DNA of 64,000 nucleotides from Aselliscus stoliczkanus (lineage: Eukaryota > Chordata > Mammalia > Chiroptera > Hipposideridae). This document shows positions 23,748-35,460 of the stretch, one piece after another. Position numbers and translations under genes: made by a program. The stretch is taken from contig CM066738.1 of the NCBI GenBank assembly GCA_033961575.1, positions 98,853,478 through 98,917,477 on the forward strand. The letters run 5' to 3'. The first letter of the stretch is position 1; each line of letters starts with the position of its first letter. The notes below the pieces were generated by a model. It made no database searches. It was not told where the DNA came from and saw nothing but the letters and a program-made list of their open reading frames with translations.

Positions 23748-23896
23748 ACACACACACACACACAGTTGTAAAGAGGCACCATTTCAGGTACATGAATGAG
23801 GATGAGCAGTAAAGCTTCATGATGAAACTAAGAAACTAATTTGTGATTTGGAATTCCTCTCCCCTCTGACTTTGACCCCCCTTCCACTTTGTACAC

Positions 23897-23931
<35 letters not shown>
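23748..23931. repeat. Two (CA)n microsatellites
   Basis: CA runs at 23748-23764 and 23893-23931, with a third CA-rich patch (ACACACACAACACACACA) at about 23950-23967. Confidence 0.95.
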
Positions 23932-23933
<2 letters not shown>

Positions 23934-24089
23934 ATTATCTACACATAAATACACACACAACACACACATAAGTATTTTTTGGCCTGGCCAAGAAGTTAGC
24001 AAGTTTAATTCATATATACCATCATTTAATGGGAAACGTCAAGTTTTCAGTACCTTAAGAATTTGTGGAGAATAATTGAGTAAAATGAA

Positions 24090-25960
24090 CTTTGTAAAAG
24101 GCAGGTATTAAATTGGTCTTTCAAACTGAGTTTATGTGCCTATTAAGCAATTAATTCAATACTTTTAATGCATACCAAATGCAAGTTTTCTCTATTGCAG
24201 TTTTAGATTGTCTAAGTTATCTAAATATTTGAATCAATGCTACATTTTTGGCTATGAAGATATAGTGCAAGTTAGCTTTATCTTCTTCTACCTTTGGTGG
24301 GGGAATGGGGATAGCCTTATATAAAACAAAAGACAAATTCCGCCTTCAGATATTCACCCATAAATCCCTCTAATTTCATGTCAACATGCACATATTTTTC
24401 TAAGGAAAAAATTTGGCCGTGATCAACCAAATGCTAATTTAACGTTCTTGTCAGATTTAACAAATTATGTGTAACTCAGTGCATATGCTCATCAAGTTTT
24501 TAGAGATGAAGAGCATATTTACCCCAGTCAATATTCATATCTTTGAGAGAAGCTCTTTTTTCATTTTCTTTTTTTTTTTAAAATGTATTGGTGATTTGAC
24601 ATGAGCTCGAGTGTAGCTCATTTATTCTAAGAGGACAATCTTAATTTGATGATCAGAAAGTAGCAAAGATTTGCTCTCTCATTATGATGTTTTTTTAATC
24701 ATACCTGAACTTGGAGCAGCAACCTTGAGCGGTTAGTTCTGCATTACAATTTATAACAACAGGAAAATACATATGGGTTGCACGAATTTGAAATCTCATC
24801 TGACATCTGAGTAATGTTAATCTTGTTTATATGACAACCTCATTATGGTGCATAATTGCTCAGCAATCTCCTAGCAAATACTGGGTTAAAAACGCATGGA
24901 AGATGCTTGTTCTTCTCGTTATTAATTAGCACGTGTCCACTTCGCCAGATCCAGTGCCCAAACTTCATTTGTTATGTTCAGCCAAATGCATGAATAGGTT
25001 CGGAGTAATTATTTTCCAACATCATCTAATACCTCTCTGCACATCAATTAAAAATCCTCTTAACAAGGAACTGCATTTTGTTTGAGATCAAATGCCTGGT
25101 CCAAAGCTATATCAATCATGTAGAGCTAATTAGTGGCTCTGCTTTATATCATTTGTTTTACTTTATTATTTCATTGTACACTTCCTAATGAAACCAATTG
25201 AACAATTTTTAAATCTTTGTTCAATTAATTGAAGGCTTAAAGGCCAGCTACCCAGTCAGGCTTTCTTCACTTTAAAAAGAAATACAGGCAAGGGTGGAGA
25301 GAGAGGGGGAGCCTGTAGATGTGTTATTATCCCTATTTACTTTCCGAAGTGCCCGCTCTGTACATACAAGTTTTAAAAGGTTTATCACCATTCTTATACT
25401 GCTTGCAAATAATTCACTGCTCACCACACCTTTACAGCTTTTCTCGACGTGCTGAACCATTTCAGAAGGATGAGTTGAAACAATAATAGGAGGCGTAGGG
25501 CAGTGAATCTTGAAGACTGCTCATAGAGTCTCGCTAAATTACTGTGTATTTCTGTCAGCATTTTATAAACGCATCGCCCAGCTTTCTTCCCTAGTGCACA
25601 AAATTGCTGAGCTGTGAAAACTGTTTACCAGCACTCCTTTGGGGCCCGGATAGAGCTGTGGATTCCAATACAAATACGAATGGATTAAATGCATACTAAC
25701 TACCTAAAGTGGGAAAATATAATGAGGGGAAGGGCAGATTTCAGCTCTTTAGAGTTTCCATTTGCTCATCAGAAGCAGGCCTCCGTGTCATTGTTCAGGA
25801 CACACGGGGCAAGAGAAGCCCGCCTCGTTTGCCCCAAGTGCGAGTTCTGGCCTGTTACCTCTGTCACACCCACCTTCCTAACTGGTATTCATTTTGGCTT
25901 ATGGAAACTGTCCAATCTACCAAATCCTTGTTCAGTGGTTTCTCCCTAGTCACAAAGCAT
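24090..25960. promoter_or_regulatory. Candidate conserved non-coding (enhancer-like) block
   Basis: Nearly 1.9 kb with no recognised transposon. It is rich in homeodomain-type cores and related words: TTAATTA at 24922-24928 directly followed by an E-box CACGTG at 24930-24935, TAATTAG at 25127-25133, the perfect palindrome TTCAATTAATTGAA at 25220-25233, and ATGCTAATTTAACG near 24430. An inverted pair AATTGAACA (25196-25204) and TGTTCAATT (25218-25226) overlaps the palindrome. The absence of repeats next to dense repeats suggests selection, but that is inference. No frame is coding-like. Confidence 0.4.
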
Positions 25961-25980
25961 ATCACAATTAATGCAAAATC

Positions 25981-26105
25981 GGGCCGCCGAGGGGCGCGGT
26001 GGTTAAGCGCTGGCTTGGGAAGCCAGCGGCCCCGGTTCGGTCCCACATATGAGTGAGGGCCAGTGACACTGCCCTCAAAAACAAAACAAAACAAACAAAA
26101 AAACA
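25981..26105 (+). mobile_element. Short tRNA-derived SINE, young copy
   Basis: It starts GGGCCGCCGAGGGGCGCGGT, has the stem GCTGGCTTGGGAAGCCAGC and the B-box-like GGTTCGGTCCC, then GAGGGCCAGTGACACTGCCC and an (AAAAC)n tail. The target duplication ACAATTAATGCAAAATC (17 bp) is perfect at 25964-25980 and 26106-26122. The intact duplication and tail point to a recent insertion into otherwise unique DNA. Confidence 0.92.
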
Positions 26106-26122
26106 ACAATTAATGCAAAATC

Positions 26123-27217
26123 AAGGAAGTTAATGTTGGTCAAAGTAGGACTAATTTTCTCCAGCACTGGCCCCTGTAACGGGCCTCCTTCCTCACCAAC
26201 ATGAATCTATTTTAACTAAATAAAACTGACAAATCAGCAGGTGTCGCGGCCTCCAACAAATGGGCTGTGGTTCTCTCTTTGTGCCAGAAGGGGAAAAATA
26301 AAGACCAACTTTTCTGAATAGTTAGACTGGATTTTAAAACACTACAACATTGTGCAAATTTATAAACGTATGGCATGTATTTACACATTTATTATTTTGA
26401 AAATCAACTGATGAAAGGAATTCTGGCCAAGAATAGGAAGGATGAGTTTTTGTTTTGTTTTTTAAAGCTCTTACAAGGTTTGAAAATCCTCTAGAATCAC
26501 TGAGGGGTGGAGATTAAAAAAACTTGGGAATCCCCTAATTCACTTGTTCCTCGTCCAGACGTCTGTTCTTTATAATGATTAAGTTACTAACATTTATTTG
26601 TCAGTAATAATTGAATTTCACACCAAAGTGAATTATCGAAACAAATGAACTGCTCTGCCACAATTTTAAATAGCCTTCTTTGCAAATTATCTCCCATGAT
26701 TTATATTAATCCTATGGGGAAGGCAGAGAAAAATTGTATGAGGATGGATGGTTTGCATTTAATATAAATGGATAAAAGTATATGATAGCTTCTTATGGCT
26801 CTGCCAATGAATTTAACATGATAGCCTCCTGGCTTCAGCATTCATTTCAAAATCTGGGGAGTTGATCCAAATATAAATCTTCAAAAGGTCTGGAGGTTAG
26901 ACCACAGCATGCTCCCCAATAAAAGAGAGAGAGAGGGACAGAAATGGAGAATTCACTTAAAGTCACATTACTTTCATTACCCAGAAAACTCTGTGACTGA
27001 GAAGGCTAAGCATCTCTTTAAAGCACCCTTTTGCAGCTTGCTCCAGACTCATTTGGGTGTATGAATTTCCCTTTTCCTGATATATGGACTTAAACTCAGT
27101 TTCTATATCTTATAAGAAGCCTTCCTTGGAAGGCTTGCCCTCTGGCCTTTCTGCTTAAGTTTTGCCCATCCCATAATGCTTTTCTTCCATCCCCCAAATC
27201 TTCACCGATCATTCTAG
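26123..27217. promoter_or_regulatory. Continuation of the repeat-poor block
   Basis: Repeat-free sequence with AT-rich words such as GTAATAATTGAATTTCACAC and GGTTTGCATTTAATATAAAT. 26560-26860 looks most ordered. It may belong to the same regulatory region as 24090-25960. This is a composition-based guess. Confidence 0.3.
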
Positions 27218-27400
27218 CTCAAGGTTCCCCAAACTTCTGTAATAGGAATCACCTGGGAAATACAGGTCCGCAGGCCTCTTCTCTAGAGATTCTTCATTAA
27301 GAAATTTGGAGTGGGACCCAGGAATCTATGTTGAACAAGCAAAGTAGGCTACTGATATCATCAAGAAAGTTCTAAAACACGCTGGGAGGGGATGGATCAT
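27218..27400. mobile_element. MER5-like hAT remnant
   Basis: CAAGGTTCCCCAAACTTCTG, GGAATCACCTGGGAAATAC, GATTCTTCATTAAGAAATTTGGAG and GGACCCAGGAATCTATG resemble a diverged MER5 element. The ends are lost. Confidence 0.6.
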
Positions 27401-27864
27401 GTTCTACGAATGCTTACACAATTATAGCATATATCACACATTTCTGTCCATCATTTTTACTGCTGTGTAGTATTCTATAATTATTTCACTGATGTCTCCC
27501 CTGGGGAGTTATGACTATCTTGAATGTGGAGAATTCTTTATTTTGAACACTTCTGCTCCTTCTAACCCTCCTAGAACACCAAGAATAATTGTAGGTTTTG
27601 ATAAGAAATAATTGGATAGCATTTAAATGCACATTTTCTATACAAAGCTCACAAGGTCTTCATGATTAATATGTATAGAGCCAACGTCAAGGTCTTTCAT
27701 TTGCATCTGAAAAACATAGATTCATTCACTAAACAATGTTTTTGTGAATATTAAGGAATATGTTGAAATCAAAATTTGCATACAAATAAAACTTTCATCT
27801 ATAAGAAAATGTTGGAGATATACAAAAGAAAGAAAAATGTAGCTAAATATCCTGACTAGTATTT
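27401..27864. other. Unassigned AT-rich DNA
   Basis: No family recognised. It ends at the target site of the next SINE. Confidence 0.4.
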
Positions 27865-28332
27865 AAAAAAAAAAAATTGGGGACTTGGGGGAGGGGAACA
27901 GCATTGGGGAACCAGGGAAGGGGAACAGACAAGTTGCTGTCCTTTTGTTCTTCAGTCGAGTTGTGGAGGACGTTGCTTCACAGGCCCATGTTGGTATCAT
28001 CATTGCACTCTTCCCTGGTGAGGCAGTCACTCGCCGGCCATTGGACGGCCACTCACGGCGGCTCACGGCAGCTAATGCCAGCTGCCTGTCGCTCACGCTG
28101 GCTGCAGGCCACTCACTGTAGCTCACAGCAGCCCACTGCAGCAGGGGCTGCAGCCTACACAGTCGCCCACAACGCATGGCAGCTCACCTCCAGGTTGAGC
28201 TGTTGTTCACCATCTTAGCTGTAGAGGGCGCAGCGTCACTGGCCCTCATATGTGGGATCCGAACCGGGTCCTGCTGCTCAGAGCTGGTGTCCCAAATCAG
28301 CTCTTAACCAACGCACCATTTGGCCGGCCCCC
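27865..28332 (-). mobile_element. Long tRNA-derived SINE, second full-length copy
   Basis: Read on the minus strand it starts GGGGCCGGCCAAATGGTGCG. The tRNA-like head contains an extra GCAGCAGG segment, then GAGGGCCAGTGACGCTGCGC, the CAG/CTG-rich body, and an end close to CCCCAATTTTTTT. The body aligns along its length with 990-1427 (shared GTTGGTATCATCATTGC and TGAGCTGTTGTTCACCATCT on the plus strand). The imperfect target duplication GACTAGTATTT / GATTAGTATTT lies at 27854-27864 and 28333-28343. Confidence 0.85.
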
Positions 28333-28343
28333 GATTAGTATTT

Positions 28344-28985
28344 TTATTGCTGAAAGATAATTGTCATATTTTTCTCATTCTTTAAAATTCATTGAAAATT
28401 TTAAATGTTTAAGAGAGGGTTTCCCAGCATTTATTTCAGAATACTTATCCTAGGAGATGATCCACTTAAAGAAGCCCTGAGCTCCAATAAATCCGGTAAA
28501 TTCTTGTTAACCTACAAAGTCATTCACTTAGAGCTTCCCAAAGTATATTAGCATATTACAGTCTCTTATAAGTCCTGCAGCAAAGACACATGTTTGCTTG
28601 GTTTTATCTGTGATTCCCCCAAATAATTATCCTTTCTTACACATATTTTTATACTATTACTATGAGTATTCTTTTTATAAAACAACAGGTATGGTATTCT
28701 AAATATCTGACAACCAGTATAGCAGGGAAATGACCACTCAGGAGAGACTCTATACACAACCAGTAGAGCTGGACCACTGCAGCCTGGCTGCATATTAGAT
28801 CTGATAATTCCCATTAAGAACTCCATGAAAATGTCTATTGAATTCATTTCTGGACACATGAGTTGAAAATACTAAAATTTGATTTTTTTCAGTACCTCAG
28901 ATTAATCCCTGCCCCTTCACTAAATCAAAATAAAGGCCATATTGTATTTTTTTTTAAAAATTCTCATTACAGTGTTTAATAACAC
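28344..28985. other. Unassigned DNA
   Basis: No repeat or gene recognised. The 97-residue minus frame at 28566-28859 has no motif. Confidence 0.4.
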
Positions 28986-28989
28986 TTTA

Positions 28990-29640
28990 AAAGCTATAGA
29001 GGGATTCTGGGTTAAGATGGTGGATTAAAACTATTAGAAAACCTCTCACCTTCGATACGGAAGTACATGATTATTCCTACAAGTAAAGGGGCATAATGAA
29101 ATAAGCGTCAAAGACCAGTCTCTGTAGAAGAAAGCAGAAGATTCTGGAGTGAAGCAGAGACCAATCATGGTTCAGCATCTAACTCTGCTCTCACTCTCTA
29201 GAGACTGTATAGGTGAGTCCACAAAATCTCTAATATCCCCCATTCTGGAGAGAAACAAATTGAGTGTCTGCATCTTTCATTCTTCTGAACAGGTAGTGGA
29301 AACAGCCTACAGGGAGAAAAAATGGACAAAGATGTGATAACTCTGAGATAGAAGTGAAGGCTTTGGCTGTACAAGGAATTGCAAGAGCAAGCTGCACCCT
29401 AATGGTAGTGGCATACACTCACCAACTATGTAGATAAAACAAACCCTGATAAAGAACAGTATCTCTGAGAAAGCACAACTGAGATTTTGTTTTATTTTGA
29501 GGGCAGTGTCCTTGTCCCTCATATGTGGGACTGAACCAGGGTTGCTGGCTTCCCAAGCCAGCGCTTAACCACCGCACCACTCCGCTGGCCCTACAGCTGA
29601 GATATTTTAACCAGGATTACTTTTGCATCAGCTAAGGACT
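28990..29640 (+). mobile_element. Possible L1 5' region, split by a SINE
   Basis: GGATTCTGGGTTAAGATGGTG and the following AAGCAGAAGATTCTGGAGTG resemble the start of an L1 5' UTR (a phrase like AAGATGGCGG). The rest is too diverged to be sure. A short SINE sits at 29487-29592. Confidence 0.3.
29487..29592 (-). mobile_element. Short tRNA-derived SINE, antisense
   Basis: The plus strand shows GAGGGCAGTGTCCTTGTCCC, GGTTGCTGGCTTCCCAAGCC and CCAGCGCTTAACCACCGCAC, ending CCGCTGGCCC. It is the reverse of the short form. A diverged target duplication is visible (ACAACTGAGATT / ACAGCTGAGATA). Confidence 0.85.
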
Positions 29641-30609
29641 CCCACCTTTGCTATCCCACAGGCTACTAAAGAGGATATTGATTAGGAATTCTCTTCAAGT
29701 GCTGGTAACAGAGACCTAATTATAGCGACTTGGAGAATTAAAAGCTTGTTCTTTCATGTAAAATAATCCCAAAGGTTGGTAATCTAGGGTTAGGATATTG
29801 AAACCATAAATTTACAAAGCACTCAAGTTCCTTCTGTCTTTCTTTTTTGTCATTAATAGCATGTGGCATTCATTCTCAAAGTTGCAAAATTGTTGCTAGA
29901 GATCCAACCATCATGTTTACACTCCAGAAAGGAAGATAGCCAAGGGCAAGAAAATAAAAAATCCTTATAGTTGAACTGGGTCTTTTAAAAAGATATTCTG
30001 GGTTCCCATTTAATGACTTGCAAATGTATCTCATTGGTTACTGCTAGCTACAAATGAAAATGGGAAGGATAGCCTTTTCAATCAGTGCACATTGCTTTCT
30101 GGGAAAAAAAAAAAAAATAGTGACCCATTACTAAAGAAAAGGGGACTAGATATAAGGGGACTAGATTTAAATACGCAAATAGTAATGCTTGCTACAAATG
30201 GTAAGTAGACAGCCCTCAAGCTTCTAGAAGGGAAAACAAACCAGTTTCCTTAGACTAGATACAATTTCTGAAACTAGGTAAGCAAACTATAAGCACCTCC
30301 CCCCACAAAGAATCCAGAAGTTTAAAAGATAAAACACATCAACATGGAGAAAAAAGAAAGGAACACAGAAACAGAGACTAGAAGGAAGAAATTACCATGC
30401 AAATTTCAGGCAAAAATCTAGAAAAAATATATGAGATTTATTTGTTCACTTTCCTTCTGATGATTTAGCGATTGCTTTTTAAATGTTGTTTTATACTTGG
30501 GTAAACTAATTGCAAGTTTCCAAAGTCAAAACTACCAAAAAAAATAAAAATAAAAAAGTATATTCAAATAAGTCAAGCTTCTATGATTCCTTCTCTTTGA
30601 GGTAACGTT
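29641..30609. other. Unassigned DNA, A-rich in places
   Basis: A-runs lie at about 30103-30117 and 30537-30556, and a short direct repeat GGGGACTAGAT lies at 30141-30167. No family identified. Confidence 0.4.
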
Positions 30610-32140
30610 TTATGAAACAATTCTTCCATTTTTCAAATAGTCACTATATATCAATATTTAGAAACATTCTTCACTGCTTTTTCAATCTGCATAGTACTTG
30701 TGTGGAGTCACCATGCTTTACTCAACCCAGTCCTTATCGATGGCCATTGGGTTCTTTTCCATCTTTTGTAACTACAAATAATGTTGGCATGAACAGAGTA
30801 CAACATAACATCGCCTCAATTTTTGGCAGTGTATCTTTGTGATAGAGTTCTAAAGTGAGATTTGGGAGTCCAGTCTTATGCCTATGTAATTTTGGTAGAC
30901 AATGTCAACTTCCCTTCCACACGTTGCTACCATTTTGTATTCCTATCAAGGAACTGTTTCCCCAATAGCCTTCCAGGTAGAATGTGTTGTCCAGTTATTG
31001 AGAGATAATGTCTCAATGTCATTTTATTTTGCATTTCTCTTACTATGAGAAAGGCAAAGTGAATATCTTTTCATATATACAAAAGTCATTGCATCTCTTT
31101 TTTTTGTAAATATTTTCTTCCTTTTTATCTCCTTTTGCTAGGGTACTTGATCCTTTTCCTCTGTAATTTAAAAACTATTTATGTATTGGGAACATTAACC
31201 CATGATGTTAGATGCAAATAATTTTTTCCATTTCTGTATTGTTTTTTTTACTTTGCCTATAATACTTTTTGCCATGAAAATGTGGGATTTTTAAGTAATG
31301 CAATTATTCTGGATTTTGAGTCACAATTTGAAAAGTTGCATATCTCCCATATTATAGAATACATAATCCATGTTTTAATCTAGTAGTTATATGTTTTCAT
31401 TTTTTAATATCTAAATATGGGATTTCTTTGTAATGTACCCTAACGTAGAGTGTGAGAGAGAGTTTCAATTTTGTCTTCCACCACATAGCCATCTAGTTAT
31501 CCCAACACACTTAAATATTCAAATGCAATTACATCAATTTCTGGTTTTTCTGCTCTATCCCATTGGTCTGTCTATTCATACACTAGCACATTATTTTAAT
31601 TACAGAGTGTTTTAATATGTTCTTCTATTGAGTAGGGCTAACACCACATACATTGTTCTTCTTTTTCAGAATTGAAATAGTTATTTTTCTTCTTTTTTCT
31701 TTCAAATAAACTTTATAACCAACTTCTCTTGCTAAAGAAAAAAAAGCTATGGTATTTTTCTTGATAATAAATTAAATTTATCTTTGTAATAATGACATTT
31801 CCCATGTAAGAAGAAGGTGGGTCTAAAATGAGGTCTTTTATATCTTCTTTTGAGAGTATTCATGAAAGCTACTCTTTTTACTGCTGGTTTTATAACACTT
31901 TTTGCAGCTTTCCCATTGATTCTTGGTTTCTCCAGATTTGTAACTGTATCAATTGCAAAAAGAGACAATATTTATTTCTTGTATACCAATTCTTTTGCCT
32001 TTAATACTCTTGTGTATAATTGCATATTGGCTAATACCTCTAATATATTATTAGATAATAGTGATTATAATGGGCATCCTTATCTTGTTCCCTGATCTTT
32101 GGTGTTTTTCTACCAATTAAAAAGCTGGCTCTGAAAAACA
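30610..32140 (-). mobile_element. Old L1 3' UTR and ORF2 end, antisense
   Basis: The left part carries GATGGCCATTGGGTTCTTTT, CCATCTTTTGTAACTACAAA and TTTTGCATTTCTCTTACTAT. Further right are CCCATTGGTCTGTCTATTCA and GTATACCAATTCTTTTGCCT. It ends at ATAATGGGCATCCTTATCTT, then TTCCCTGATC. This is the reversed L1 ORF2 C-terminal region (reverse transcriptase side to the right) with a 3' UTR to the left. The coding frame is wrecked by stops and indels. Confidence 0.75.
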
Positions 32141-33039
32141 GAGTAAGTAGTCAACAAAAATATTCTATGATCCCACTTAGGCCTTTAAAAATCCTGCATA
32201 TTCTAACATATTTATACAGTGAGTATTAAACAAAATGATTTTTAAAGCAAATATTTGCTGTCAACAAATTCTGACTATTTATATCAGACCATAATAAGGA
32301 GAAACCATTGCACTTTTCTAAAAATCTTACGAAAAGGTAATTCTATATCCTTTTTCATGAATTTTACTCATTTTGTAGCTTTTGATTTTAGAGTATTCTG
32401 ATATTCTTCTATCATTGGAATATTAATGTTCAAGGTCACTTCTTGTGAGTGTCCATTATAGATCCTCAGTGAAAAGTGGAGACCAGTTGATGGGCATCAT
32501 TTTAGCATCCAAGCCCCCAAAATCTTATACCTGGTACCTGCCAAATGCAATATCAGGAAGTACTTGATGTTTCTATTCTATATCCCACTACCTCCTTAAT
32601 GCAACATGGGGACTGGGCCTCAATGAAGGCTATAATTATTATTATCACAGTAATTTATATTATAAAATAAGGTATTACACAGGGATAAAAAGGGAAAGAA
32701 CATATCAGTCAGGACAAATAGAGAAAACTTTATAGGAAAGATGATGATTGAAGGTAGAATTTAAAGCAAAAAGATTAGAATGCAAGGTGTATGTTGATTG
32801 AGAGCATACTATTCACACCAAAATTAATTTACAAAATTAATTTAACTTAATTTGAAAACTATTAAACTATTTTAAGGTTAATTCTATATGAAAAGAGAAA
32901 AATGATCATTTACTAAAATTCTGAGTCATGTAAAGAAACTTAGAAATCATCCTGGACAACTTTTGTTTTGTTTTGTTTTGTTTTCAGCTGAGTCTTACTT
33001 TCAGACAGTTCAGTTCATGATACTTCTCAGTTTATGGCA
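32141..33039. other. Unassigned DNA with a (TTTTG)n patch
   Basis: A TTTTG pentamer repeat lies at about 32961-32983. The rest is AT-rich without a recognised family. Confidence 0.4.
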
Positions 33040-33850
33040 TACAATCGTTGTAAAAGACATTTCTTTTGTTTTATTTATTCATTTACTTCCTTTTATCTTC
33101 CTTCTATGTTCCCATTCTCCAAACCCGTGCCAAATGCCATTCTTTTGTTTACATATCTTTTAAGTATGACATATATTTTTATTTTGTACCCTTATACCAT
33201 TTATAAAAATGTTATCTTGCCTTAGATCTTATTCTCTTTCTTACTTTTTTTCCCACTCAGCACTGTTTTTAAGACCTATCCATGTTGCTGTGTGTATATC
33301 TAGCCCTTGATATTTATCTGCCTCATATTCCTCAGTCATTCTCTCTGTGATGGTCACCAGACATCCTCCTTGTCTTGACCTGACAAAGAATGTTTCAATG
33401 AACATCCTCACATATGAACCCTTATATGAAAATTTATTTAGGATTAAGAGCCAGGAGAGTAACTGATATGTATATTTATAATTTGACTAAACACTACTAA
33501 TTTTCTGTCCAGAATGGCCAAACCAGTCCACATCCCATCAACACTGCGTAATGGTCCCTGTATCCTACCAACAAACACACGGCATTATCCATCTCTCTGT
33601 TTTTGTCCATTTTATGTTTTTGTGTTAGTTGCATTTTTAAGACTATCCATTATTTGGCTTATTTTTATTGCTTTTCAGCAATTCTCTGTATAATCTAGAT
33701 ACCTGTTCCATGTCTGGTTTAGATATAACAAATATATTCTCCCAACCTTTTATCAGTTTGTTAACTTTTCCATAGCATTGAACAGAAATCTTTAATATTA
33801 ACAAAGTCAACTTTACTTATGTTTCTTTTTTCATTTATGTTTTTTTAAAA
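33040..33850 (-). mobile_element. Old L1-type fragment, antisense
   Basis: CCACTCAGCACTGTTTTTAAGACC, CTATCCATGTTGCTGTGTGT, AATGTTTCAATGAACATCC, GAATGGCCAAACCAGTCCAC and TATTCTCCCAACCTTTTATCAG, with TGTTAACTTTTCCATAGC, are in the order of a reversed L1M-type 3' region. Confidence 0.7.
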
Positions 33851-34131
33851 AGCTTTTCTTATTCATTCATTTATTCATTTATTCAACAAATTTTATTGAG
33901 TGCTTACTATGTGCTAGATACTGTTTTAGTGCCAGATACTAAAACACCAGTAATTAAACAAACAAAAAGCACTGCCTTTTTGCAATTTACATTCAAGCTG
34001 AGAGAGACCCATCATAATCAATGGACATAATAAACAGGTAAATTATATAGTATGTTTGGAGGTAGTAGGCCTATGGAGAAAAATATAGAGCAGGATAATG
34101 GAGTTCAGGGCTGTCAGTTTGCAGAAGTGAT
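33851..34131 (-). mobile_element. L2 3' end, antisense, interrupted by a SINE
   Basis: ATTCATTTATTCAACAAATTTTATTGAGTGC, TTACTATGTGCTAGATACTG, and later CAATTTACATTCAAGCTGAG match the reversed L2 3' end. It appears to resume after the SINE, at about 34332. Confidence 0.8.
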
Positions 34132-34321
34132 TTCTTTTTTAAATTTTATTGGAGAACAGCCGTTGTCATTGGTTACACATTGCTTTCATGCTACAATGGC
34201 TTTTTTGTATAGTTGACTCTTTTAGGAAGGGCACAGCTCACAGTGGCCCATGCGGGGATCCAACCGGCAACCTTGGTGTTATCAGCACCAGGCTCTAACC
34301 AACTGAGCTAACTGGTCACTC
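34132..34321 (-). mobile_element. tRNA-Ile-like SINE, antisense
   Basis: On the minus strand the head is AGTGACCAGTTAGCTCAGTT, then GGTTAGAGCCTGGTGCTGAT, AACACCAAGGTTGCCGGTTG and ATCCCCGCATGGGCCA. This is a tRNA-Ile-like cloverleaf order with good A and B boxes. A GCTGTGCCCTTCC segment, an unrelated body, and an end TCTCCAATAAAATTTAAA follow. The imperfect target duplication CAGAAGTGATTT / CAGAACTGAATTT supports insertion into the L2. This head type is known from bat and colugo SINEs. Confidence 0.82.
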
Positions 34322-34345
34322 CAGAACTGAATTTTTAAATGGTCT

Positions 34346-35460
34346 AGTCTGGGCAAGTCTATTGATTTAGAGATATAAATTTTCATCTCAATGCTGTTTT
34401 AAACTTTGACTTTCTTACCAGCTACATTGTTGGGCGAGACTCCCCTTGCATCCCTTGGAGTAATATCCTAGACCCAAAAGACCGACCAAGGTGCTTTTTT
34501 GTTCATGTCTGGTTGTGTAATTTGTTGATTAAAAAGAGGAGGTGTCTTACGCCACCATGTTGATGATGTCAGCAAGCCTAGACGTAGACCTCCTTTGAGG
34601 CCTAAATTATGATGTTTTTGTAAATATTTCACGTATTCTTAGGAAAAAGAATATGTTTTGCAATTTCTTGGAGAAATATCCAGATGTATTTATATATACA
34701 TATATATGTTCAAAAGTTTATTCATTTTATCATTTATTTCCCCATACTTATTTTCCCCTGCTTGACCTTACTTTCTGAGAGACAATTGATAGAGCCTCCA
34801 ACGATAATGTTTGATTTATCCATTTTCCCTTTTATTTTATAAATTAAAAGCCCAGCTAAGATTTATTGAGTTAAAAAATTAATATATTTTCATCTTTAAG
34901 CACTAACTCAAACCACAGAAGACTTTTTACTACGTAGGTTTATAGACATAAACTAGCTACCATGTTAGCAATGAAAAGCAAAATAAATTTAAAACATCAT
35001 TCTAATATTGACTATGTCCTCAGCTAATGACCTCAGCAGGTTTTGAAGCTGCAATTGTATTTGTAGCCATCAGACTATCTGGCCTTAAATTATCCCCATA
35101 GAGATTAAAGTGGAAATAGGATGCAAATATATTTTGTGACATGAATCTATTATATAAATAGGATGAAATAGAACAGTCTCAAAATATGCCACTGTTGATT
35201 CAAATTCTAACAGGAAGGATTACTAAAAGTTAGATAATAATGCAGTAAAAACCTTTAATTGGTATATCACTAAAGAATACACTTATTGAAGTTATTGTTT
35301 TCATGCAATGGGTTTCAAAACTGTACCACTTGAGCACCGGATGTTCTCTTCCTCTTTGGAACCTTCTTGACTTACCCACCATATTGCTTTTTCTCTTTTA
35401 TGGGCTGCTATTGCCTTTATTTAGACTCAACACCATCTAATATAATTCTTAGCTGTTCCC
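34346..35460. other. Unassigned DNA
   Basis: Mostly AT-rich unique-looking sequence. 34430-34620 (with TGTCTTACGCCACCATGTTG) may be part of an old mobile element, but I cannot name it. Confidence 0.35.

Noticed and set aside
25981..26060. Possible tRNA genes (also at 43788, 47861 and the minus-strand heads)
   Set aside because: Box A and B are present, but no proper acceptor stem closes. The copies are bounded by target duplications and A-tails, so they are SINE heads.
30610..33850. Reverse-transcriptase-like gene on the minus strand
   Set aside because: The L1 ORF2 similarity is real but interrupted by many stops and indels. It is a dead fragment.
34240..34321. Possible tRNA-Ile gene on the minus strand
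   Set aside because: The D-arm, anticodon-arm and T-arm order is recognisable, but mismatches, the attached SINE body, AATAAA end and target duplication show a SINE.
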